Of a DNA stretch of 64,000 nucleotides, positions 45,594 to 54,099 are shown in pieces. The stretch is from a virus. The DNA is taken from positions 17,209 through 81,208 of IMG/VR virus record IMGVR_UViG_3300017710_002137, one strand, 5' to 3'. Below the pieces are notes generated by a model. That model saw only the letters and a list, made by a program, of their open reading frames with translations. It was not told where the DNA came from and made no database searches. Each line of letters opens with the position of its first letter. Position 1 is the first letter of the stretch. Both the position numbers and the translations under genes were made by a program.

Positions 45594-46759
45594 AATTAAA
45601 GGTATTAGATAATATACTATCAAATTTTTTACCTGAACAATATTTTTTTAGAGAAAATAATTTAGAAAAAAGAAACTCAATTACTTCTGTAATATTTGAA
45701 CAACTTAATTTTGAATTAGAATTTGTAAAAGAAAATGAAGTTTCTGATTTCAATGATATTTTTTACCCAATAGTAAATTTAAATAATCTAAATACAAATA
45801 ACCAAGATGTATTTTCAGATGATTTAAAAAAATATATCAAAAAGGGCTTAAAGGTTATAATATTTCATTTAAACGAATGTTTTCGTGAAGATGATATTTT
45901 TTCTTTTAATCAATATTGCTTAAACAATTATATTGATACGAGTAAAATTTATTTATATGTAAACAACAAAAGAATAGAAAATTATTTGAGTGATATGAAA
46001 AGTAATATTAATTTTTATTTTCCATTTTACCAATCTATTGAACATTCTAAAATTTTACAAAAAAACAAAGTTGAATACTCAGATAAAGATAAACCATTTT
46101 TGTTTATGTGTCATAATAATAAAATGTGGAATCATAGATTATCAACTATTGTTTTATTAAAAGAAAATAATTTATTGGAGAAGGTAGATTATTCTTGCAT
46201 AGATTTTAGTGTAAGTGATGATAGTGATTCATTTATTAAGGCTCTAAAATCGGATTCAAAAACTTTTATAGATTCTTATGATTCAATAATAAAAGAAGGT
46301 TCAAAGTTAAGTTTTTATGAAAAAGACAAATTTGAAAAAAATGAAATAGATTCTGGTATTATAGATGTTAATACTTTTAAAAATAGTTATGTAAATATTG
46401 TAACAGAAACAGATTTTACTGAAAATGTTATTCACATAACTGAAAAATCTCTAAAACCATTTTACTATTATCAAATACCTTTAATTGTAGCTCCATACAA
46501 TCATTTAAAGGCCTTAAGAGAAATTTATGATTTTGATTTCTTTGATGATTTGATTGACCATTCATATGATTATGAAAAGAATCCAGTTAAAAGAATCAAA
46601 CTAATATTTAATGAGATAAACAAAATAAAAAATAATCCAGATGTAATCAAAGATTTTTACAACTGGCACAAAGATAGATTTATAAACAATAACAAAATAG
46701 TTTGTGAAATTGTAAACAAAACAGATGATACAGATTATACAAAAAATATTTTTATATGA
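45590..46759 (+). CDS. Putative GT-B glycosyltransferase, SEK family member 4
   Basis: 389 residues from the ATG at 45590 (ATGA overlap with the epimerase stop); an in-frame upstream ATG at 45548 is inside the previous gene and unlikely. Family core: YVNIVTETDFTENVIHITEK, SLKPFYYYQIPLIVAPYNH, YDFDFFDDLIDHSYDYEKN. FLFMCHNNKMWNHRLSTIVLL lies in the middle as in member 2. It ends at ATGA with the TPP-enzyme alpha-like gene. Confidence 0.55.
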   Translation: MKLKVLDNILSNFLPEQYFFRENNLEKRNSITSVIFEQLNFELEFVKENEVSDFNDIFYPIVNLNNLNTNNQDVFSDDLKKYIKKGLKVIIFHLNECFREDDIFSFNQYCLNNYIDTSKIYLYVNNKRIENYLSDMKSNINFYFPFYQSIEHSKILQKNKVEYSDKDKPFLFMCHNNKMWNHRLSTIVLLKENNLLEKVDYSCIDFSVSDDSDSFIKALKSDSKTFIDSYDSIIKEGSKLSFYEKDKFEKNEIDSGIIDVNTFKNSYVNIVTETDFTENVIHITEKSLKPFYYYQIPLIVAPYNHLKALREIYDFDFFDDLIDHSYDYEKNPVKRIKLIFNEINKIKNNPDVIKDFYNWHKDRFINNNKIVCEIVNKTDDTDYTKNIFI

Positions 46760-47394
46760 AAATTAAAAATTTAGATTATCATGAAGATAGGTGGGAATCG
46801 GGTAATTACTCAAAAGAAGAATTAATTGCATTTGAAGATGATATTATTTCACATTGGGAAAATGGTGAAATTAGAGGCCCAATTCACTTATCAAACGGAA
46901 ACGAAGAACAGCTTATAGAAGTGTTCAAAAAAATATCTCCAACAGATTGGGTATTCTCAACTTGGAGGTCTCATTATCATGCACTTTTACATGGTGTAGA
47001 GGAATCAAAACTAAAACAAAAAATATTGGATGGTAAATCAATTACTATTGTAGATAAAGATTCTAAGTTTTACTCATCCGCAATTGTAACAGGTACTCTA
47101 CCTATTTCATTAGGAGTTGCTAAATCAATCAAGTACAATGGTGGTGATGATAAAGTTTGGGTTTTTGTTGGAGATATGGCATTTGAAAGTGGAATCTTTT
47201 ATGAAGTTCACAAATATGCAAGAAACTATGATTTACCACTTTATTTTGTTGTAGAAGATAATGGTGTGAGTACCAACACACCAACTTTAGATACATGGAA
47301 TGGTATTCAAAGAGAACTACCAGAAGATGTAGTATATTATAATTACGAATCAAAATATCCACACTATGGTACTGGTAAGTGGGTAGTATTTTAA
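46756..47394 (+). CDS. Thiamine-diphosphate enzyme, alpha-like (PP-domain) subunit
   Basis: 212 residues. STWRSHYHALLHG, GTLPISLGVAKSIK, VFVGDMAFESGIFYEVHKYA and DNGVST follow the E1-alpha/transketolase pyrophosphate-binding domain; GDM and DNG are the Mg-diphosphate motif. It is shorter than E1-alpha (about 320-400). The matching Pyr-domain half is two genes downstream. Together they could make a small ThDP enzyme that moves a two-carbon unit onto a keto-sugar, or makes a branched or chain-extended sugar. This reaction is inferred. Confidence 0.75.
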   Translation: MKIKNLDYHEDRWESGNYSKEELIAFEDDIISHWENGEIRGPIHLSNGNEEQLIEVFKKISPTDWVFSTWRSHYHALLHGVEESKLKQKILDGKSITIVDKDSKFYSSAIVTGTLPISLGVAKSIKYNGGDDKVWVFVGDMAFESGIFYEVHKYARNYDLPLYFVVEDNGVSTNTPTLDTWNGIQRELPEDVVYYNYESKYPHYGTGKWVVF

Positions 47395-47399
47395 AAACT

Positions 47400-48371
47400 A
47401 TGAAAAAAGAATATACACATACAACTCTTGTTACAGGATGTAGTGGGTTAGTTGGATATCATGTTGTAAAAAAATTAGCAGAATCTATACCAGATGATTA
47501 TGTTGTTGTTGGTATTGATATTAAAGAACCTAAATATGACTACAAACAATTTGGTGATAAATTTGTATTTCATAATATTGATTTAACAGATTATCATAAG
47601 GTTAGTGCAATATTTGAATTATACAATATAAACGATGTAATGAATTGTTTTGGAATCAAAGGTACACCTGCAACAGCTAAATCATATCCTGTTAATTTTC
47701 TTGTACCATCAATACAAGCAAATATTAACCTTATAAAAAATTGTCAACATCATAGTGCTTATATGTGCTTTCTATCATCAGTTGGTGTATATGCATCTGC
47801 AGAAGAATTTGAAGAAGATACTGTTTGGGAAACTCTTCCATCACAACATGATTGGTTTCCTGCTTGGAGTAAAAGAGTACCTGAATTAATTATAGATGCG
47901 TATAGGCAACAATTTGGGTGGATAAATTGGACAATACTAAGACCTTCAAATATATTTGGAGAATATGATAATTACGGAGAAAATGCCATGGCTATACCAG
48001 CAACCATCAAAAAGGTTTATGAATCAGATGGAGAAATTGAAGCGTGGGGAGATGGAACACCAATAAGAGATTATGTATATGCTGGTGATGTTGCTGAAGC
48101 GTGTTTAATATCCGCTAAAAAAAGATTACATACTGAAATTATAAATGTTGGTAGTGGTGTAGAAACAACTATAAAAGAAATGATTGAAACCACAATAAAA
48201 ATTAGTGGTAAAGATATAAAAATAAATTGGGATACTTCAAAACCAAATGGAGAACCAAAGAGAAAAATGAATACCGAAAAACAAGAAGATTATGGGTTGT
48301 TACCTAAGTATGGATTTGAAGAAGGTATTAGAAAAACATATGAACATTATAAAAACAATATAAATGAGTAG
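47400..48371 (+). CDS. NAD-dependent epimerase/dehydratase
   Basis: 323 residues from the ATG at 47400; a GTG at 47379 overlaps the upstream gene and is less likely. LVTGCSGLVGYHVV is the Rossmann motif; NCFGIKG, CFLSSVGVYA, LRPSNIFGEYDNYG, IRDYVYAGDVAEA and INVGSGVETTI complete an extended SDR of the GDP-fucose-synthase-like type. At the Tyr-x3-Lys site the sequence is Pro-Ala-Trp-Ser-Lys (FPAWSKR), so the Tyr is not in its normal place. It sits between the two halves of the ThDP enzyme and overlaps the second by 8 bases. Confidence 0.76.
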   Translation: MKKEYTHTTLVTGCSGLVGYHVVKKLAESIPDDYVVVGIDIKEPKYDYKQFGDKFVFHNIDLTDYHKVSAIFELYNINDVMNCFGIKGTPATAKSYPVNFLVPSIQANINLIKNCQHHSAYMCFLSSVGVYASAEEFEEDTVWETLPSQHDWFPAWSKRVPELIIDAYRQQFGWINWTILRPSNIFGEYDNYGENAMAIPATIKKVYESDGEIEAWGDGTPIRDYVYAGDVAEACLISAKKRLHTEIINVGSGVETTIKEMIETTIKISGKDIKINWDTSKPNGEPKRKMNTEKQEDYGLLPKYGFEEGIRKTYEHYKNNINE

Positions 48372-48912
48372 TCCAGAATACACACCTTATTTAGATGCTT
48401 TAACAGAAGCAATGAAACTTACAATGGAAGATGATAAAACAATATTCATCGGACAACAGATAGTTTATTATGGTAACCCAATGAGTAAAACCATTGAGGG
48501 ATTACCAAAAGAAAGAATGATAGAAACACCAGTGATGGAAGAAACCCAAATGGGAATGACAATGGGATTGGCAATGACCGGTCATCAAGTTGTTACATTT
48601 TATCCAAGGTGGGATTTCTTAATTCTTGCAGTAAATCAATTAGTAAACCATTTAGATAAGTTAGAAGCAATGTCTGATGGTGAATGGAAACCAAATGTGA
48701 TTGTAAGAGTTGGTAAGGGAAGTGATACACCATTAGACCCAGGCCATCAACATAAAGCAGATTATACAAATGCGTTTAGAGATATTGTTACGAATTGTAC
48801 TATTGAAAAATTAGATACATCGGAAAAGATTTTACCAGCATATAAGAAAGCTTTATCTGAAGGTGGAATACATATATTAGTAGAGTATCCTGAACTATAT
48901 TATAAAAATTAA
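48364..48912 (+). CDS. Thiamine-diphosphate enzyme, beta-like (Pyr-domain) subunit
   Basis: 182 residues. TIFIGQQIVYYG, RMIETPVMEETQMGMTMGLAMTGHQVVTFYPRWDFL follow the E1-beta/transketolase Pyr domain, with a Glu (VMEET) where the cofactor-activating Glu belongs. The usual C-terminal transketolase domain of E1-beta (about 140 residues) is missing. With the alpha-like half at 46756 it would give a minimal two-subunit ThDP enzyme. It is the last gene of the glycan cassette. Confidence 0.75.
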   Translation: MSSPEYTPYLDALTEAMKLTMEDDKTIFIGQQIVYYGNPMSKTIEGLPKERMIETPVMEETQMGMTMGLAMTGHQVVTFYPRWDFLILAVNQLVNHLDKLEAMSDGEWKPNVIVRVGKGSDTPLDPGHQHKADYTNAFRDIVTNCTIEKLDTSEKILPAYKKALSEGGIHILVEYPELYYKN

Positions 48913-48915
48913 ATT

Positions 48916-49056
48916 ATGAGTGTTTTAAAAAAAATATTTTTATTTCCATATGTGTACGTTAAAAGTTGGTATATCAAGAGAAAATTAAAAAAACAATATA
49001 AAAAGAAATTAGAAGAACTTCGTAAAAGAGACCCATTTATTTACAAGAATCATTAA
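48916..49056 (+). CDS. Small basic protein, 46 residues, unknown
   Basis: ATG at 48916 to TAA at 49056. MSVLKKIFLFPYVYVKSWYI is a short amphipathic/hydrophobic start, followed by a very basic helix (RKLKKQYKKKLEELRKRDP) and a DPFIYK end that I associate with small proteins in other marine phages. It could sit at a membrane surface. It lies between the cassette and the RNA-repair polyprotein with only three bases from the previous stop. Coding potential is supported by this pattern, not by a search. Confidence 0.55.
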   Translation: MSVLKKIFLFPYVYVKSWYIKRKLKKQYKKKLEELRKRDPFIYKNH

Positions 49057-49071
49057 TTCTTTTTTCTTCCA

Positions 49072-49079
49072 TATTTATA
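49072..49079 (+). promoter_or_regulatory. Putative late-type element TATTTATA
   Basis: TATTTATA 21 bases before the start of the 1646-residue polyprotein. Finding the same element used by virion genes here suggests the polyprotein is made late. Confidence 0.45.
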
Positions 49080-49100
49080 TACTGACAAGGTGTACCAAAT

Positions 49101-52100
49101 ATGAATGAACTTTCCAAATTTCTCGTAGAGAGTATAATGGAGGATGCGAATCCTATTAAAAAAACAGTAGTTATCTATGTGGGTAGGTTTCAACCTATGC
49201 ACAAAGGACACTATGGTACTTACCAACACCTTGTCAAAAAGTTCGGTAAGGATAATGTTTATGTTGGTACATCTGATAAGGTTGAAAAACCTAAATCACC
49301 TTTTAACTTCAAAGAGAAGGTGAAAATTATGACTACTATGTTTGGAATACCAAAATCCAAAATACATAAAGTCAGAAATCCATACAAACCCACAGAAATT
49401 CTTAAAAAGTTTGATGAGAAAACAACTGCATTCGTAACTGTTGTTGGTGAGAAAGATAAAAGTAGATTAAAGCCAGATAGTGGTAAATACTTTCAATCAT
49501 ACAAAGGAGAACCATCTGTGGGATATAGGGATGGTGGTTATGTTTATGTTGCACCTCAAAGTGGTGGTGGAATAAGTGGTACAGAAACTCGTAATGGTTT
49601 ATCGGTTGGTTCTGATGAACAGAAAAAGGATTTCTTTAAGAAACGAGCGTATGGAAAGTTCAACGCAACTATCTTTAAGATGATTACTGATAAACTCGAT
49701 GAGGGAATTGAAATTTCTAAAGAGATGATTGAGGAGTGGTTAATCAATGAGAGTTCTAAGATGGGAAGTGGTCAAGCAGATGATGGGCCAAACTTCTTTT
49801 TTCCCAATTACGATGTATTTTCCAAGATAAATGTAGATAGAGCAACACGAATTGGTTATGAGGTAGTTAATATGATTTCTAACAAAGAGTTAGAAGATAT
49901 TTACGACCATCCAATTTATCCCAATGGGCCTGTTGGAGCGGTAACACCTTTTCCTGCTGGTATCTTGGGTACAACAACTGCAAATAACCAAGTAGATATC
50001 TATTCAACTGATGCTTATTCTAAGTGGTTTAAGCATGTAACTCGTAGTGCATCAATGGTTGGTTATGAGTTAGTAAAAGGATTGGGAATCAATAAGGATG
50101 TAAAAGATGCATCGTTAGATTCTCAAAAAGGTGATAAGAAAGCACAACAAGAGTATGAAGCATCTTTAAATGAAAATATAGTACTACCAATTAAAGTTGG
50201 GGATACTATTATGACTGGTAGATTTAAAAACAAGAAAACAATTGTTAAATCAATCGGTAAAGATGAACATGGGATGCCTACTATTAATGGTAGAAAAGTA
50301 GTTAACTTCAGAATGGTTAAGGAAGGGTTTATATCAGAACTTGCAGGAACAGCTGTAAAGTGTAAAAAGTGTAATCACTCTTGGGAAATTGAATCTGAAG
50401 ATACCGAAAAGTACTTATGTCATTCATGTGGATGGGATTCTCAGAAACAAGAGTATGATTTTGATGCATTTGATTCTTGGAAAGAGAAAATGGGTTTGAA
50501 TGAAGAACTCGATGAACGAGGGAAAATGAGACCTTCTGATAAATTGAGAAGAAAAGCGGCAATGGCTGGTAAGAGAGCTCAAATAGCAAGAAGAAGAGCA
50601 AGAACGATGAAAAGAAGAAAACCTCTTGCTAAACTTAAGAAGATTGCTTACAAAATGGCATACAGACAAGTTTATGATGAGTTTGCAAAAGATTTATTTC
50701 CTGATATCAAAAAATCTGATTTAAGTATAAAACAATCACAAGTAGTTCACAAAAACGTAGTTAGAAAAAAAGGTAGAATAATGAAAAGAGCTAAGTTTAG
50801 ATTTCTACCAGCTCTTAGACAAAAAGAATTTGATAAGTTTCAAGGTAAAAACGAAAACATGATTGGGTATGCAGGACCTGAAGATATGAAACGTTTTGAT
50901 AAACAAAATAAGGAATATAGAAAAACAGCAGATTCCGATAAAGAGTATCAATACGAACCAATCAAAGAAGTAAATGAATTCTTTTACATGGATTTTAAAA
51001 AGTATGTTTATAAAAACAGAAAACAAATCAACCAAAAGATAAAAGGATTATCAGATAAAGAAAAAAAGAAGTTTTTAGAGTTACTTTGGAAAAAACAAAT
51101 TGGTAAAGGATTTGGTAAAGATGTAGATGGTAGTGAATTACACCAAATGTTAAAAAAAGACAAAGTAGTTAAAGAAGGATTAAAAGAATTAGGAATAAAA
51201 GATTTTAAATCGTTATTTAAGAAAATGCCTTCTGATTTACAAAAGAGAGTTTACAATCTAAAGAACTTTGGACAGAGAGTAGATAAACATCCTGAAGGAA
51301 ATGTTCTTAAACACACAATCACAGTTGTAAATCGTTCAATCAAAGAAGATGATATTGATATTGCAATTGCAGCAATGTTCCATGATATAGGAAAAGATGA
51401 AACTGCTGGTATCCATCCAAAGAAAGGACATATTACTCACTTCGGTCATGAGAAAGTATCTGCGAACTTGGTAAACAAATACAAAAAATGGATTCAATCA
51501 GTTGGTGGAGATGTGGATTCGGTTCATTATATCGTAAAAAATCATATGAGATACAAACAACTATCTGATATGAGACCAAAGAAACAGGCAGATTTAAAAT
51601 CACATCCTTTATTTAGTAAACTAAGTAAATTTTCTAAACACGATAGAGGTGGATTGGATGAATCTACTTTAAAATTAAGAGTTCCATCAGATATTCTAAA
51701 AATTCAAAAAGGATTTAAAAAGAATGGTAAGAAACTTTATGTAGTTGGTGGAGCTGTAAGGGATGCTATACTTGGAAAATCACCAAAGGACTTTGATTTG
51801 GCAACAGATGCAAAACCAGATGAGGTTTTAAAGATTGCCAAGGATTTAGGAATGAAAACTGTTGAGGTTGGTAAATCATTCGGAGTTGTAATGGTTGGTG
51901 GACATGAAATAGCAACATTTAGAAAAGATATTGGTAAAGGTAGGAGACCTTCATCTGTTGATTATACAGATATCGAGGGTGATGTACGAAGAAGAGATTT
52001 AACTATTAATGCTTTATTCTATGATATCGATAGAAAAGAGATAGTTGATTTAGTTGGTGGTATAAAAGATTTACAAAAGAAGAAAATCAGAACAGTTGGT

Positions 52101-54041
52101 AAGGCAGAAGAAAGATTTGATGAGGACCCGTTAAGAAAACTAAGAGCTTTAAGATTCCAAGCAAGGTTGGGTGGTAACTTAGATAAAGAATTACTTGATG
52201 CTTTACAAAAAGACCCATCACTTAAAGGAGTATCATTTGAAAGAGTTAGAGATGAGGTTATAAAATCAATCAAATCAGCTAAAGATACTAAAAAGTATAT
52301 GGAGTTGAATGATAAGATTGGATTCACTTCACTAATATTCCCAAATCTTAAAATATCTAAACCTTACATCAAGGATAATGATTATATCTTGTTCCTTGCA
52401 TCACTATTCAAAAAGAATTCACCTTCGGTATTAGGAAAACAATTAAACAAATTAACTTATTCTAATGACGAAAAAAATAATATTGTATTTTTAGTATCAT
52501 TACAACACTTTAGACCAGAAGAAATTGTAGTATTCAAGAAACTACAAGAAAAAACATCTTTATCAGATGACCAAATCCTTAAATTTGGTAAGTTGATTGG
52601 GAAGGATATGAAAAAGTTCGTAAACTTTAACTTATCTATTGGTGGAAAGGATGTTCCATCTGATATCAAAGGACCTGAAATAGGATTGTGGATTAAAAAT
52701 AAAGAAAAGGAAAAATTTATGAATGAAATAGAACAACTAATAAGTGATATTGATGATAAGTTGGTTGAAATGTTTTTACCAAACACTAAAACACCACAAC
52801 AACTAATAAAAGAAAACATAAACGAATCTAAATTACTCCAAGAAGGTGGTGCGTATGGACATATGTCTCACCCATTTGATACTGATATCAATTTAACCTT
52901 TGGACAACTTAAAGATATCGTAAATAGAGCACTTGAAGGTACACTTGAGTACACCAGAGAGAAAACCGATGGTCAAGCTCTTGCTATTTCATGGAGAGAT
53001 GGGAGATTAGTAGCAGCAAGAAACAAAGGACACTTAAAAAACAAAGGTGAGAACGCTTTAGATATCAAAGGTGTATCAGATAAGTTCCAAGGTAGAGGAG
53101 GTTTATCAGATGCATACAATTATGCTATGAAAGACCTTTCAAATGCAATAAAATCCCTTTCAGATAAACAAAGAGATAAGGTATTCAAACAAGGAGCGTG
53201 TTTTATGAACCTTGAAGTGATATATCCAACATCAGTTAATGTGATTCCTTATGGCCAAGCGTTACTTGTATTTCATGGAACTATGGAATATAACGATGAG
53301 GGTGTTGCTATAGGTGAAAATGGTGAAGCAGCAAGAATATTAGCTGGTATGATTAAACAAGTGAACAAAGATGTACAAGATAACTACACTATTCAAGGCC
53401 CACCTGTTGTAAAATTACCAAAATCACAAGATTTATCTAAAAAACGTAGTAAATATTCATCACAGATATCTAAATTACAGAAAGAATTTAGTTTAAAGGA
53501 TACTGATGGTGTTGCAAACTATCACCAAGCATGGTGGGAACAATGGGTTGATAAAAATTCACCATCAACACTCGATAACAAAACCAAAATGGGGTTAGTT
53601 AAGAGATGGGCATTCATGGATAAGAAGTTTAGATTAGATAAAAAGAATATTACTGATGAAAAAACATTAGAGTGGGCTAAGAAAACAGATAAAGATGACC
53701 AAAAAAAGATTTCTAAACAGAATCTAATGAAGTTTGAACAGATTTTCTTAGGATTAGGTGCAGAAGTATTAGAATTTACTTCATCTGCTTTAACTGTTAA
53801 TCCTGATTCCGCAGTTCGTGATATGAAAAAACGAATTGATAAAACAATCAAAGATGTTAAGAAATCAGGTGACCCAAAGAAGATAGAAAAACTTAAATTA
53901 GAACTTGGTAGATTAAATTCTATTGGTGGTTCTAATAAAATTGTACCAAATGAAGGTATTGTATTCTTATATAATGGTAATACTTTCAAACTCACAGGAA
54001 CATTTGCATCAGTAAATCAAATACTCGGTATTTTCTTCTAA
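49101..54041 (+). CDS. RNA-repair-type multidomain polyprotein (NMNAT-like, HD, CCA, ligase)
   Basis: 1646 residues. 18-214: nucleotidyltransferase with HKGH (34-37) and ISGTETR (158-164), NMN-adenylyltransferase-like. 218-355: unknown. 359-413: small beta module. 421-443: zinc ribbon, two CxxC pairs. 473-625: very basic segment. 627-852: HD domain (His738, His761-Asp762). 880-1240: class II CCA-adding/poly(A)-polymerase-type domain (GGAVRD at 883, DFD 897-899, RRDLTINAL). 1249-1646: RNA-ligase-like domain with KTDG (Lys1288), Glu1372, EGIVF (1618) and KLT (1630). (L/I)-x-E tripeptides fall at most borders: 8-10, 215-217, 356-358, 411-413, 466-468, 852-854, 1240-1242, 1246-1248. Such sites fit T4 prohead-protease cleavage, so packaging and cutting into separate enzymes is inferred. 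Whether the enzymes act on tRNA is unproven. Confidence 0.85.
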   Translation: MNELSKFLVESIMEDANPIKKTVVIYVGRFQPMHKGHYGTYQHLVKKFGKDNVYVGTSDKVEKPKSPFNFKEKVKIMTTMFGIPKSKIHKVRNPYKPTEILKKFDEKTTAFVTVVGEKDKSRLKPDSGKYFQSYKGEPSVGYRDGGYVYVAPQSGGGISGTETRNGLSVGSDEQKKDFFKKRAYGKFNATIFKMITDKLDEGIEISKEMIEEWLINESSKMGSGQADDGPNFFFPNYDVFSKINVDRATRIGYEVVNMISNKELEDIYDHPIYPNGPVGAVTPFPAGILGTTTANNQVDIYSTDAYSKWFKHVTRSASMVGYELVKGLGINKDVKDASLDSQKGDKKAQQEYEASLNENIVLPIKVGDTIMTGRFKNKKTIVKSIGKDEHGMPTINGRKVVNFRMVKEGFISELAGTAVKCKKCNHSWEIESEDTEKYLCHSCGWDSQKQEYDFDAFDSWKEKMGLNEELDERGKMRPSDKLRRKAAMAGKRAQIARRRARTMKRRKPLAKLKKIAYKMAYRQVYDEFAKDLFPDIKKSDLSIKQSQVVHKNVVRKKGRIMKRAKFRFLPALRQKEFDKFQGKNENMIGYAGPEDMKRFDKQNKEYRKTADSDKEYQYEPIKEVNEFFYMDFKKYVYKNRKQINQKIKGLSDKEKKKFLELLWKKQIGKGFGKDVDGSELHQMLKKDKVVKEGLKELGIKDFKSLFKKMPSDLQKRVYNLKNFGQRVDKHPEGNVLKHTITVVNRSIKEDDIDIAIAAMFHDIGKDETAGIHPKKGHITHFGHEKVSANLVNKYKKWIQSVGGDVDSVHYIVKNHMRYKQLSDMRPKKQADLKSHPLFSKLSKFSKHDRGGLDESTLKLRVPSDILKIQKGFKKNGKKLYVVGGAVRDAILGKSPKDFDLATDAKPDEVLKIAKDLGMKTVEVGKSFGVVMVGGHEIATFRKDIGKGRRPSSVDYTDIEGDVRRRDLTINALFYDIDRKEIVDLVGGIKDLQKKKIRTVGKAEERFDEDPLRKLRALRFQARLGGNLDKELLDALQKDPSLKGVSFERVRDEVIKSIKSAKDTKKYMELNDKIGFTSLIFPNLKISKPYIKDNDYILFLASLFKKNSPSVLGKQLNKLTYSNDEKNNIVFLVSLQHFRPEEIVVFKKLQEKTSLSDDQILKFGKLIGKDMKKFVNFNLSIGGKDVPSDIKGPEIGLWIKNKEKEKFMNEIEQLISDIDDKLVEMFLPNTKTPQQLIKENINESKLLQEGGAYGHMSHPFDTDINLTFGQLKDIVNRALEGTLEYTREKTDGQALAISWRDGRLVAARNKGHLKNKGENALDIKGVSDKFQGRGGLSDAYNYAMKDLSNAIKSLSDKQRDKVFKQGACFMNLEVIYPTSVNVIPYGQALLVFHGTMEYNDEGVAIGENGEAARILAGMIKQVNKDVQDNYTIQGPPVVKLPKSQDLSKKRSKYSSQISKLQKEFSLKDTDGVANYHQAWWEQWVDKNSPSTLDNKTKMGLVKRWAFMDKKFRLDKKNITDEKTLEWAKKTDKDDQKKISKQNLMKFEQIFLGLGAEVLEFTSSALTVNPDSAVRDMKKRIDKTIKDVKKSGDPKKIEKLKLELGRLNSIGGSNKIVPNEGIVFLYNGNTFKLTGTFASVNQILGIFF

Positions 54042-54065
54042 AATTTCGGTTTCTCTATTTTTATA

Positions 54066-54073
54066 TATTTATA
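54066..54073 (+). promoter_or_regulatory. Putative late-type element TATTTATA
   Basis: TATTTATA 26 bases before the first gene of the packaging block, embedded in TTTATATATTTATATAC. Confidence 0.42.
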
Positions 54074-54099
54074 TACACAACATAACCTAATGTATAATA

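Noticed and set aside
53522-53995. 157-codon minus-strand frame inside the polyprotein
   Set aside because: Shadow of the ligase domain, with no ribosome site or recognisable motif.
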